A DNA stretch of 64,000 nucleotides from Pelomonas saccharophila_A (GTDB lineage: Bacteria > Pseudomonadota > Gammaproteobacteria > Burkholderiales > Burkholderiaceae_C). Positions within the stretch are counted from its first letter, which is position 1. The number at the start of each line of letters is the position of its first letter. Shown piece after piece: positions 37,185 through 48,519 of the stretch. Both the position numbers and the translations under genes were made by a program. The notes beneath the pieces were generated by a model that saw only the letters and a program-made list of their open reading frames with translations, was not told where the DNA came from and ran no database searches. The stretch lies in assembly GCF_031458095.1 (NCBI RefSeq), contig NZ_JAVDXU010000003.1:186001-250000 (forward strand). The letters run 5' to 3'.

Positions 37185-40100
37185 TCAGAAGCGATAGCGA
37201 GCACCGACCAGGTAACGGCGGCCCGTCTGGATGGCGGAGATGATCTCGTTCTTGCTGCGGCCATGGGTGCGGATGTAGCCATCGTTCAAGTTCAGCAAGT
37301 CGGCCTGCAGGGTCAGGTTCTTGCCAATCTTGAAGCCGATGGACGCGTCCACCTGACCATAGGCCTCGGTGTACCGCGGGTTGTTGCCGTTGTCGTTACC
37401 CAAGAGGAACGAATCGCGCCAGTTGTAGGCGGCACGAATCGACCACACCTCGTTTTCGAAGAATCCCACCAGGTTGGCAGAATCGCTGACACCCACCAGA
37501 GGCGACTGCACATCGGTGCTTGAAGCGTCGTTGCGGTACTTCAAGCCGCTGCTGACCTTGGTGTAGTTGCCCGAAACACCGAAGCCACTGCTGGCGAACA
37601 TGTGCTGGAAGTTGAACTCCAGGCCCTTGATGTTGTCGCCACCGGCATTCGACGGCGTCGTGATGTCGAAGACCAGCGGCTTGGCGCCGGGGACCGTGCC
37701 CGAAATGTTGCCCTTCAGGAAGTTCGGGTCGCTGGCATCGGTGACCGTGACGCCCGGCTGGCCGTTGTAGTGCTGGAAGATGTAGTTGCGCAGCAGCTTG
37801 GGACTGTCAGCAGGAATACCCGCCGCCCGGGCGGCGTCGAAATACGTGCCGCTGGCAGGCTGGTTCAGGCCGGCGAACGTTTGCTCAACCGTCTTCGTGG
37901 TGAAGAAGTCGGTCACCTTCTTGTAGAAGGCGCCCGCTGCCACATACGACGACTTGGCGTAGTAGTACTCGGCGGACAGGTCCAAGTTCTTGGACTTGAG
38001 CGGCTTCAGTGCCGGGTCACCGGTCGAACCGGCGCCGTGGATGTTGTAGCGGCCCGAGTTCGCGTTCAGAGCAACACCGCCCAGCATGCTGCCGAAGTCC
38101 GGGCGACCGATGTTCACGCCGTAGCTCGCACGCACCTTGATGTCGGACGTCAGGTCGGCATCCCAGTCAATGCTGGGCAGCCAATAGCTGTACTTGCCGT
38201 CCTTGGTACCGAAGGTCGTGGTTGCGCCATCGAGCCTCACCTCGTTTTCCGCATACCAGGTGGTGCCGTTGTAGGAGGTGACTTGTGACGAGGACGTGAT
38301 CTTCGTCTGCTCATAGCGCAGACCGACCGACAGGTTCATCGGGATGGACGTGTCGAACGCGTGGTCCCACTGGCCATAGGCCGCGGTGGACTTCTCGGTG
38401 GTGCGCCAATCGTTGCCGTTGGTGAAGTCGGTATACGGCTTGAAGTAGGCGTCTGCCTCTGCCGCACTCAGCGGCGCGCCGGGCGGGAGCGACGTCGGAC
38501 GGTACGACTGCGCGTTCTTGACGGCCTGCGCACGCAGTTGTTCGAAGTTCGGCACGAAGAACGTCGGGAACTGGCGCGCGTCGCCGCTGCCGGGAATCCG
38601 GCCGTAGAAGCTGGCGATGTTGTACTGGGCCACGGTCATGTCTTTGAACGAGCCTTGCGGGCCGATGCCACCCCAGTCGCCGTGGAAGTTGTTCGAGCCG
38701 GCCGAGCGGTTCTTCAGCTTGGTGAAACCAAGACCCGCCAGCAGCTTGTCATCGGTGCTCAGCTTGTAGGTGCCGCTGACCTGGACCTGGTCGACGTCCT
38801 GGTACGAAATGTTGTTCGTGAACTGAGAACCCGTGACGGTGGTCTTGTTGGCGTCGTACTTCAAGCCGGGCGACTGCATGACCGGGAACTTCTGGTCGTA
38901 GAACATCGTCGTGTTGCCCTGGTTGAACAGTGCCAGGTCAATGACGTTGGTGTCGCCATAAGGGCTGTCCGGATTCGTCCGGGACGTCGACTTATGGGCG
39001 TCGAAATCAATGTTCAGCTTTTCACTGACCTTCCATGCCGCATTGAAACCGGTGGAGTTCAGCTTGGTCTTGATTGCCTGCTGGGCAGCGTACATCGCGT
39101 AGTCGTGCGTGCCGTCCCACGTGGCCGTCTGGATGATCGGGTCGTAGACCTTGCTCGTCGCGGAGAACGTCGTGGGCGGCTGGCCATTCAAGGCGCCCGA
39201 GAACGAGGGGCCGAACCAGGAGGAGTTCTCAATGGCGTTCTGCTTGGTCGCGTTGATGGCAATCGTGTGGTCCAGCGTGAACTTCAGGTCCTTCGTCGGG
39301 GCAAACTGCAGGACGGCCTGACCGTTCCAGCGCTCGCGCTCCAGATCGGTCACGCGGTAACGCACGTCATTCGTGTGCGTGACGTAGTTGCCGCTGGTCG
39401 GGAAGTTGCTCAGGTTGCTGGCCGGAACACCCGCGTAGGCGGTGCCTGCCGTACCGCTGGTGACGGGCTCGGTTTGCCACCCGTTGCCGGTGAACGCGTT
39501 GTTCGAGCCCGAGTTGCGCTTCGAGTAGTTGCCGCTGATCGAGATGCCGATCGTGCGGTCCGCGAAGGACGTGCTGTAGATGCCGGAGACCTCTGGCGTG
39601 ACCTTTGAGCCCGCAATCTCGCTCGGCAGGCGGCCGATCGACTGGTCATAGTTGGCCTTGATGCCGATGCTGGCGATGGTTTCGCGTACATCCAGCGGGC
39701 GGGCCGTCTTGACGTTGATGGTGGCGCCGATACCGCCCGTCGGCGACGAGGCACGAGCGGTCTTGTACACCTCCAGCGCGGAAACTGAGTCGGAGGACAG
39801 GTTGGCAAAGTCGAAGGCGCGGCCGGCACCATTGGAGGTCGGCATCTGCCGGCCGTTCAGCAGCACCATGTTGAACTGCGGGCCGACGCCGCGAACGGTG
39901 ACTTGCGAGCCTTCACCGCTCATATTGCGGTCGATGGACACGCCGGCGATACGCTGCATCGACTCGGCGAGGTTGGTGTCAGGGAACTTGCCGATGTCTT
40001 CAGCAACGATGCCGTCTACCAAACCGTGGTTATCGCGCTTGAGCGTGACAGCGCTGTCTAGCGACTTGCGAATGCCCGTAATGACGACGGTCTCCAGGGA

Positions 40101-40253
40101 CTGCGCGGCTGGGGCGGCTGCGGTGCCGGTCTGCTGAGCTTGAACAGCCGCAGCACCCGTCAATAGCGCGATCGACGAGGCCCACGCCACCGGCTTGAGT
40201 TGCCGTGCGAACTTGGGCTCTCGCCGGGTCTTGGAATTCTGTGGGTGTTTCAT
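37185..40253 (-). CDS. TonB-dependent receptor of the halogenase/SapC operon
   Basis: This 1022-residue outer-membrane receptor is of the TonB-dependent Xanthomonas/Caulobacter type. A long signal peptide (about 1-40) ends AAAVQAQ. A TonB-box-like LETVVITGIRKSL, a plug (DIGKFPDTNLAESMQRIAG, TVRGVGPQFNMVLLNGRQMP, SSPTGGIGATINVKTARPLD) and a 22-strand barrel ending YLVGARYRF with the proper terminal Phe follow. AAGGAG lies 5 bases before the ATG at 40253. Two LacI-like operators lie upstream, so control by a sugar-responsive repressor is likely. The ligand is unknown; this receptor class often imports oligosaccharides. It heads the operon of two halogenases, SapC and a cupin oxygenase. Confidence 0.93.
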   Translation of the reverse strand: MKHPQNSKTRREPKFARQLKPVAWASSIALLTGAAAVQAQQTGTAAAPAAQSLETVVITGIRKSLDSAVTLKRDNHGLVDGIVAEDIGKFPDTNLAESMQRIAGVSIDRNMSGEGSQVTVRGVGPQFNMVLLNGRQMPTSNGAGRAFDFANLSSDSVSALEVYKTARASSPTGGIGATINVKTARPLDVRETIASIGIKANYDQSIGRLPSEIAGSKVTPEVSGIYSTSFADRTIGISISGNYSKRNSGSNNAFTGNGWQTEPVTSGTAGTAYAGVPASNLSNFPTSGNYVTHTNDVRYRVTDLERERWNGQAVLQFAPTKDLKFTLDHTIAINATKQNAIENSSWFGPSFSGALNGQPPTTFSATSKVYDPIIQTATWDGTHDYAMYAAQQAIKTKLNSTGFNAAWKVSEKLNIDFDAHKSTSRTNPDSPYGDTNVIDLALFNQGNTTMFYDQKFPVMQSPGLKYDANKTTVTGSQFTNNISYQDVDQVQVSGTYKLSTDDKLLAGLGFTKLKNRSAGSNNFHGDWGGIGPQGSFKDMTVAQYNIASFYGRIPGSGDARQFPTFFVPNFEQLRAQAVKNAQSYRPTSLPPGAPLSAAEADAYFKPYTDFTNGNDWRTTEKSTAAYGQWDHAFDTSIPMNLSVGLRYEQTKITSSSQVTSYNGTTWYAENEVRLDGATTTFGTKDGKYSYWLPSIDWDADLTSDIKVRASYGVNIGRPDFGSMLGGVALNANSGRYNIHGAGSTGDPALKPLKSKNLDLSAEYYYAKSSYVAAGAFYKKVTDFFTTKTVEQTFAGLNQPASGTYFDAARAAGIPADSPKLLRNYIFQHYNGQPGVTVTDASDPNFLKGNISGTVPGAKPLVFDITTPSNAGGDNIKGLEFNFQHMFASSGFGVSGNYTKVSSGLKYRNDASSTDVQSPLVGVSDSANLVGFFENEVWSIRAAYNWRDSFLLGNDNGNNPRYTEAYGQVDASIGFKIGKNLTLQADLLNLNDGYIRTHGRSKNEIISAIQTGRRYLVGARYRF

Positions 40254-40326
40254 TTGTCTCCTTACTTGCTTGGCCGGCTCTTCGTAGCCGATTGATGACG
40301 ACTTCATGGCCCGCTGACGACAGTGC

Positions 40327-40342
40327 TTGGTAGCGTTACCAA
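40327..40342. promoter_or_regulatory. LacI-type operator upstream of receptor
   Basis: TTGGTAGCGTTACCAA has perfect 6-bp arms (TTGGTA/TACCAA) around a CG-containing centre, the standard LacI-family operator shape. It resembles the TGGTAnCGnTACCA sites controlling sugar-uptake receptors in Caulobacter and Xanthomonas. It lies 74 bp upstream of the receptor start codon, where a repressor would block transcription. Confidence 0.65.
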
Positions 40343-40586
40343 CATCCCTCAAAAAAAGAGATGCCCTTTGCAGGTGCCGGTGTACTGTACGTTTTGGCCT
40401 CCCCACGACTGCTGGGGTTTACGCGAGTTGATCATGCTGTGTGCGCAATCAACAACACCTGTAAAAGCGACTCTTTCCGGGGTGTCCAGCAGCGATTCCT
40501 GCACAGCTACCCAGCCATCGGGACGAGTCTTGGTAGCGATCTCAGCCGAATGCCTGAGATCACCTCGATCTGCGGATCAATTCAAA

Positions 40587-40602
40587 TAGACAACGCTGTC
40601 AA
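40587..40602. promoter_or_regulatory. Second LacI-like palindrome
   Basis: TAGACAACGCTGTCAA contains GACA-ACGC-TGTC, another LacI-shaped site with a central CG step, 334 bp upstream of the receptor start. Two sites 260 bp apart could support looping by a tetrameric repressor, or could serve two different regulators. Confidence 0.45.
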
Positions 40603-40764
40603 CGATATCCGAATCTAGAACCGGATTCAATTGCGACCGCAGTCTGGTTTACCCGGAATGGGGCCTGGGCGCCCCGGATGGATGCCTCGGGCACCAGGGA
40701 AGTGCCCCTCGTTTCGGCTTCAGCGCACCGCCCTGGCCAGTTGCCTATAAGCGACGAGGTGTCG

Positions 40765-41454
40765 TCAGGCCAGATCCAGCCGGTAGCCGACGCCGTAGAC
40801 CGAGGTGATGCATTCCTGGGCCGGCTCCAGGGCCGCGAGCTTGCGCCGGATGTTCTTGATGTGGCTGTCGACAACGCGGTCGGACACATCACGGAAGTCC
40901 TCATGGATGAGGTCCAGCAGTTGCGCCCTCTCGAAGACCCGCCCCGGGTGCTGCAGCAGCTGGCGCAGCAGCCGGAACTCCACCGGCGTCAGCGCCAGGG
41001 CTTGCTCCTGCCAGACGATGCGCTGGCCGGCCTCGTCGACCGAGAAACCGCCGCCCGCTGGCACCAGCGTGACCGGCGCCAGCCGGCCCTGGGCCCGGCG
41101 CAGCAGGGCCTTCACGCGCGCCACCAGCTCGCGCGGGCTGAAGGGCTTGCAGACATAGTCGTCCGCACCCAGCTCCAGGCCCAGCAGCCGGTCCAGCTCC
41201 TCGACGCGCGCGCTGTTGATGAGGATGGGCACGTCGCTGAAGGCTCGCACGGCGCGGCAGACCTCCAGGCCGTCCAGGCCCGGCAGCATCACGTCCAGCA
41301 GCACGGCCGCCGGCATCGGCCCGGTCTTCAGCCTCTGCAGCGCCTGGCGGCCGTCGGCCAGCCATTCGCTGCGATAGCCGGCCGCCTGCAGATAGTCGCG
41401 CACCAGGGCGGCCAGCTTGGGTTCGTCTTCGACGATCAGGATGAGGTCGCTCAT
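40765..41454 (-). CDS. OmpR-family response regulator (BaeR-like)
   Basis: This 229-residue regulator has a receiver (acidic Glu/Asp at 9-11, phospho-acceptor Asp54 in LLDVMLPG, Lys in YVCKPFSP) and a C-terminal OmpR winged helix (LTPVEFRLLRQLLQHPGRVF ... VDSHIKNIRRKL ... VYGVGYRLD). The overall pattern is closest to BaeR-like regulators of envelope stress and efflux. In the receiver the usual Thr/Ser-Ala switch region reads ILINSARVEE, so the switch residue is Asn-Ser rather than Thr. Its ATG overlaps the kinase stop by 4 bases. It is the second gene after the kinase, so their stoichiometry is coupled. Confidence 0.9.
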   Translation of the reverse strand: MSDLILIVEDEPKLAALVRDYLQAAGYRSEWLADGRQALQRLKTGPMPAAVLLDVMLPGLDGLEVCRAVRAFSDVPILINSARVEELDRLLGLELGADDYVCKPFSPRELVARVKALLRRAQGRLAPVTLVPAGGGFSVDEAGQRIVWQEQALALTPVEFRLLRQLLQHPGRVFERAQLLDLIHEDFRDVSDRVVDSHIKNIRRKLAALEPAQECITSVYGVGYRLDLA

Positions 41455-42950
41455 GGGCTCCCCTCGGGTTTGAGCGGCAGCGTCAACACCATGGCCAGTC
41501 CCCCCAGCGACGAGGCCTCGGCGCGCAATCGGCCGCCGTGCGCCTGGGCGATGGCGCGGGCGATGGCCAGGCCCAGGCCCGAGCCGCCGAAGGCGCGGCT
41601 GCGCGAAGGGTCGGCGCGGTACAGAGGATCGAAGAGTCGATCCAGCTCGGCCTCGGGCACGCCGGGCGGCGTGTCTTCGATGCGGATCTCCACCGCCGCG
41701 CCCAGCGGACGCGCCGCGACCTGCAGCAGGCCCGGCGCCTCGGTATAGCGCAGGCTGTTCTCCAGCAGATTGGCCAGCAGCTGGGAGACGCGCACCGCGT
41801 CCCAGCGCGCGGCCGGCAGCACCTGGGGCAGCGGTGCCTCGATGACCAGGCCCCGCGCCTTGGCGCGTGGCGCGATGCGATCCAGGGCCGCCTGCAGCAG
41901 AGCCGCCGGCGCAACGGGCTCGAACTCGCAGGGCAAGGAGCGCAGCTCCGACGTGGCGAGCAGATGGAAGTCCTCGACGAGGCGGGACAGGCGCTTGATC
42001 TCCTCCTGCAGCGATCCCAGGGCCACGCGATCCAGCGGCCGTATGCCGTCCACCAACGCCTCCACCTCGCCGCGCAGCACGGCCAGCGGCGTGCGCAGTT
42101 TATGGGACAGCTCGGCGATCCAGCGCTGGCGGCTGCTCTCCAGCCGCTGCAGGGCCTCGGCCATGCCGTTGATGTCGGCATGCAGGCCGGCGATCTCGCT
42201 GGCCCCGCTCCCGTCCCGCGGCGCGGGCAGGCGCACATCGAACTCGCCCGCGGCGATGCGCCGCGCCGCCACCTGGGCCTCGGCCAGCGGACGCGCCCAG
42301 CGCACGGCCAGCAGGCGCGCCAGCACCAGGGCGACGATGAGCACGCCGCCCGCCACCAGACCCAGGCCGATGTACTGGCGGCGCAGGAAGCTGGCGTCCA
42401 CGCCTTCAGCCGGCCCGGCACGCTCGGCCAGGCGCAGCACCGCCAGGGTCTGGCCGTTGAGCTTGACGGCACGGGTCTGGCCCGGCCGATCCAGCGTCTC
42501 GCGCCGGCCGGCCAGCGGCGTGATGCCATCCGCCGCCAGCACGACGACGCGCGGACCGAAATTGGACGGATCGCGGCGCGGCGGGGGTGGATCGCGGCGC
42601 AGTTCGGGCGGCGGCTGGCGGCCTTGCGGGCCACCGCGCTCGGGGGGCGGCGGATCGTCGGGCCAGCCACCGGGCGGCGGCCCTTCGGCCGGGCCGCCAC
42701 GCCCCGTCGACACGCGCACCGCATCCAGCCATTCACGCAGCACCGGCCTGAGGTCCTGGGGCAGGCCGCCGCGACGGGCCAGATCGCGCTCGGCGGCTTC
42801 CATCAAGCGCGTCAGGTGCTCGCCGTCCTGGGCCTGCAGATAGTCGGAGAAGCCGGCCCGCAGATTCCAGACGACCAGGCCCGCCACTGCCGCGACGGCG
42901 GCCAGCGCGATGGTGATGAGTAGCAGCGAGAGCTGATGGACAAGACGCAT
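41451..42950 (-). CDS. HAMP sensor histidine kinase with atypical H-box (BaeS-like)
   Basis: This 499-residue inner-membrane kinase has transmembrane helices at about 6-27 and 200-222. The periplasmic loop between them contains a Pro/Gly/Arg-rich tract (about 85-130). A HAMP domain, HisKA with phospho-acceptor His283 and HATPase_c (LANLLENSLRYT, DTPPGVP, GGSGLGLAI) follow. The residue directly after His283 is Lys (codon AAA, plus-strand 42099-42101) where nearly all HisKA kinases have Glu or Asp. The ATG at 42950 starts directly at the first membrane helix. It is probably co-transcribed with the regulator that follows. The signal is unknown. Confidence 0.9.
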   Translation of the reverse strand: MRLVHQLSLLLITIALAAVAAVAGLVVWNLRAGFSDYLQAQDGEHLTRLMEAAERDLARRGGLPQDLRPVLREWLDAVRVSTGRGGPAEGPPPGGWPDDPPPPERGGPQGRQPPPELRRDPPPPRRDPSNFGPRVVVLAADGITPLAGRRETLDRPGQTRAVKLNGQTLAVLRLAERAGPAEGVDASFLRRQYIGLGLVAGGVLIVALVLARLLAVRWARPLAEAQVAARRIAAGEFDVRLPAPRDGSGASEIAGLHADINGMAEALQRLESSRQRWIAELSHKLRTPLAVLRGEVEALVDGIRPLDRVALGSLQEEIKRLSRLVEDFHLLATSELRSLPCEFEPVAPAALLQAALDRIAPRAKARGLVIEAPLPQVLPAARWDAVRVSQLLANLLENSLRYTEAPGLLQVAARPLGAAVEIRIEDTPPGVPEAELDRLFDPLYRADPSRSRAFGGSGLGLAIARAIAQAHGGRLRAEASSLGGLAMVLTLPLKPEGSP

Positions 42951-42968
42951 GCGCGCATCTTGCCGGGC

Positions 42969-42993
42969 AACTGTGGAGGCAGCCTCCACAGTT
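42969..42993. promoter_or_regulatory. 25-bp palindrome between kinase and cytochrome genes
   Basis: AACTGTGGAGG (42969-42979) and CCTCCACAGTT (42983-42993) are perfect inverted arms around CAG. It lies 18 bp upstream of the kinase start and 61 bp upstream of the divergent di-haem lipoprotein. It is a likely operator for the BaeR-like regulator, linking both transcription units. Confidence 0.55.
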
Positions 42994-43054
42994 TCTCCAT
43001 GCTGGCCCCACGCTCGCCCGGGAAGCTCGCGGCATTCCAACAACGGAGACCGCC

Positions 43055-44302
43055 ATGCCCATGCGCCACGCCCTGCTGCCCGCCTTGCTGATCTGCCTGC
43101 TCGCCGGCTGCGGCGGTGGCAGCGGAGGCGCCACCGCGACGGCAGCCGACGACGACGCCAGCGCCGATGCTGCCGCATTACGCCGCCCACCCCAACCGGC
43201 ACCCGCCCCTGCTCCCGCGCCGGTCCCAACACTCGCCCAGGTGGGCGACCGCCTGTTCGAGGAGACCAGCCTCTCCGCCAGCGGCAAGCTCGCCTGCGCC
43301 AACTGCCACGTCGAGGCGCGCGGCCACGCCGACGCCGCCGGCAGCTTCCTGCCCCTGGGCGGCACCGACGGCACGCATCAGGGCCTGCGCTCCTCGCCCA
43401 GCGCCCGCTACCTCGACCAGGCCGGCGCCTTTGGCTTCGACGCCCAGGGCCGGCCGCGCGGCGGCCTGTTCTGGGATGGCCGCGCCAACAACCGCACCGA
43501 GCAGGCCCGCGGCCCGCTGTTCAACCCCGACGAGATGGCCAATGCCGATGTCGGCGCCCTGGCGGCCAAGCTGCGCGCCCTGCCCTATGCGGCCGACCTG
43601 CGCGCCGCGGCCAACCTGCCGGCGGCGGCCACCGACGACCAGCTCGTCGACGCTGCCGTCACGGCCATCGCCCGCTACCAGGCCGACGACGCCAGCTTCC
43701 ACCCCTTCACCAGCAAGTTCGACGCCGTGCAGGACGGCCGCGCCAGCTTCACCGCCCAGGAGCAGCGCGGCCTGAACCTCTTCAACGACCCGCAGCGCGG
43801 CAACTGCGCCAGCTGCCACAGCAGCCGCCCCGCGCCCGGCCTGAACCGCGCCCTGTTCACCGACTTCAGCTATCACGCCCTGGCCGTACCCCGCAACCAG
43901 AGTCGGGCCACCGCCAATCCGGCCTTCTTCGACCTGGGCCTGTGCGCCCGCAGCGACCTGGCCGGTCGCGCCGACCTGTGCGGCCTGTTCCGCACGCCGA
44001 CGCTGCGCAACGTCGCTTTGACGGGACCGTACTTCCACAACGCCCGCTTCGCGTCGCTCGAAGACGTGGTCGCCTTCTATGCCACCCGCGATATCGACCC
44101 GGCGCGCTGGTACCCCAACGTCAACGGCCAGGTCCAGCTTTACAACGACCTGCCGGCCGCCTACCGCAGCAATGTGCAGCAGGGCGCCCCTTTCCGCCGC
44201 GCCGGCCAGCCGCCGGCCCTGAACGCCCAGGACGTCGCCGACGTCGTCGCCTTCCTGCGCACCCTCAGCGACGGCTTCACGACAGCACCGGCTGCGCAGT
44301 GA
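43055..44302 (+). CDS. Di-haem cytochrome-c peroxidase/MauG-type lipoprotein
   Basis: This 415-residue protein is a predicted outer-envelope lipoprotein: signal peptide with lipobox LLAGC (Cys19), then a Gly/Ala/Pro-rich linker (20-58). Two haem-c sites follow, CANCH (81-85) and CASCH (251-255). The spacing and the blocks GRPRGGLFWDGRANN, NPDEMAN, FRTPTLRNVALTGPYFHN and VVAFYATR are typical of the bacterial cytochrome c peroxidase/MauG family. That family reduces hydrogen peroxide or carries out oxidations through high-valent haem. GGAG sits upstream of the ATG. No cognate electron donor or substrate gene is adjacent. Confidence 0.9.
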   Translation: MPMRHALLPALLICLLAGCGGGSGGATATAADDDASADAAALRRPPQPAPAPAPAPVPTLAQVGDRLFEETSLSASGKLACANCHVEARGHADAAGSFLPLGGTDGTHQGLRSSPSARYLDQAGAFGFDAQGRPRGGLFWDGRANNRTEQARGPLFNPDEMANADVGALAAKLRALPYAADLRAAANLPAAATDDQLVDAAVTAIARYQADDASFHPFTSKFDAVQDGRASFTAQEQRGLNLFNDPQRGNCASCHSSRPAPGLNRALFTDFSYHALAVPRNQSRATANPAFFDLGLCARSDLAGRADLCGLFRTPTLRNVALTGPYFHNARFASLEDVVAFYATRDIDPARWYPNVNGQVQLYNDLPAAYRSNVQQGAPFRRAGQPPALNAQDVADVVAFLRTLSDGFTTAPAAQ

Positions 44303-44338
44303 AGGGATCCGCTTCAGAGAAGAAACTGCTAGAGTTAG

Positions 44339-44363
44339 GGAGAAGTAACTTGGTTACTTCTCC
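44339..44363. promoter_or_regulatory. Inverted repeat upstream of ppc
   Basis: GGAGAAGTAAC (44339-44349) and GTTACTTCTCC (44353-44363) form an 11-bp hairpin with loop TTG, 29 bp upstream of the ppc start. There is no T run, so an operator or leader structure controlling ppc is more likely than a terminator. Confidence 0.4.
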
Positions 44364-44392
44364 TATAGCAATTCCTTCTCGGACGACCCGCC

Positions 44393-47175
<2,783 letters not shown>

Positions 47176-47179
<4 letters not shown>

Positions 47180-48243
47180 GGCCGATAGGCCGCCAGCGTG
47201 TCGCCGACGACGCGCACCGTGTCGCCCGCGCGGAAGGGCGGCGGATCGGCATAGACCACGGTGCGCTGCTGGCCGTCGTTCATGCGCACCAGCACCTCGT
47301 ACTGGGTGCGCTCGTTGTGGCGCTTCTGGATCTCGCGGCCCAGCAGCGCGCCGCCGACGGCGCCGGCCACACCCGCTGCCGTGCGGCCATCGCCCTTGCC
47401 GAACTGGCTGCCGACGACCGCGCCCAGCACGCCGCCGGCCACCGTCCCGAGCACCCGGCCTTCGCCATCGACCTGCACGGCGTTCACGGCCTGGACGGTC
47501 GCGCAGTCATAGCACGCGGCCTCGGCACGGCGCGGCGGCAGGCTCACGCCGGCATAGGCATTGGGCACGCTGCTGCGCACGCTGCGGTCGCCCAGGCGGA
47601 GCTGGGCCGTCAGCGGCCTTTCGGTATCCACCCAGGCGCCGCGCGGCAGCGCATAGGTGCCGGCGTATTCCCCGGGGCGGATCTCCTCGAGGATGATGTT
47701 GCGGGTCTCGCTGCCCTGCAGCAGCACCGAGGCTTGGCCGCCCGGCGTGCCACGTACCGAATAGCGCAGCACCTCGGCGCGGCCACGCCCCGGCTCACGC
47801 ACGACTGTGGCGGACTGGATCTCCGGCATCAGCGCCTGACCAGGCACCGGCCAGCCCACCTGCAGGGCTTCGCCCAGCAGGGCCGTCGTCACCCGGTTGT
47901 CACGGCGCAGATTGGCATGCACGCGGGAGTCCGGCCCGATGCGATCGGAGCGGCCGATGATGTAGCCGCCCTCATAGCGGCCTGCGCTGGTCTCCTCCAG
48001 GCGCACCGTGCGACGGCTGCCGTCGATCTGCAGCAGCACGACCGCCCCCGGCGTGCCCCAGACCGTGAAGTTCAATTCGGCACCGGGTTCCAGCCGGTCC
48101 ACCTGCTCGACGTCGAAGCCGGTCACACGCAGCGCCGCCACCTGGCTGCTGCGCTGCGCCTGGGCGGGTTCGGCCAGGAAGGGAGTGCCGGCCACCAGCG
48201 CGCAGGCCAGGGCCGTTGCCGAGAAATGCATGGCGTGCTTCAT
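47176..48243 (-). CDS. Exported glycine-zipper protein of unknown function
   Basis: This 355-residue protein has a cleavable signal peptide (1-28, ending PAQAQ) and two related beta-rich segments (about 35-105 and 130-200). Each contains a GTPGxxxxVLLQ-like core followed by an E-E-x-RxGxYxGxY pattern (TSAGRYEGGYIIG, RPGEYAGTYALP), which suggests internal duplication. A glycine-zipper segment follows at about 260-305 (AGGVLGAVVGSQFGKGDG, AGAVGGALLG), as in SlyB/17-kDa surface-antigen proteins. The C-terminal part is a small beta domain. AGGAG precedes the ATG at 48243. It is probably an envelope protein; its function is unknown. Confidence 0.8.
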
Positions 48244-48519
48244 TGCGCGCTCCTGTTGATTGGGGAGCCTCAGTCTGGTCGCCAGCGCGGTGCAACAGAT
48301 ATCAGTCCCCAGCCTGCCCACCGGTAGTCCGTCACCTACAGGCGCCACCCCTTCAGGCAGGTGGGTTCAGTGAATCTTCCCCGCACACCTCGCGACGCCG
48401 GCGCCACATTGCAGCCCTGCGTCGCAGCGGCCTGAAACGATTGAAACAAACACCGCGCCCGCCGCAGTCCGCTTGAAACACTGGCCCCCGAGGATGGCCG
48501 CCACACCCAGGAGCCCGCC

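Larger units (their letters stand above)
40254..40764. other. 511-bp control region upstream of the receptor operon
   Basis: No gene was accepted here. Short open frames on the plus strand (for example 40361-40618) lack ribosome binding sites and family resemblance. The region is less GC-rich than its surroundings. It holds two LacI-like palindromes (40327-40342, 40587-40602), a half-site TTGGTAGCGA at 40530-40539 and, near 40689-40707, a weak hairpin (GGGCAC/GTGCCC) downstream of the response-regulator gene. Confidence 0.5.

Noticed and set aside
40323..40618. Two small plus-strand frames (85-88 codons) in the receptor control region
   Set aside because: No ribosome binding site, no family resemblance, and the stretch is filled with regulatory palindromes.
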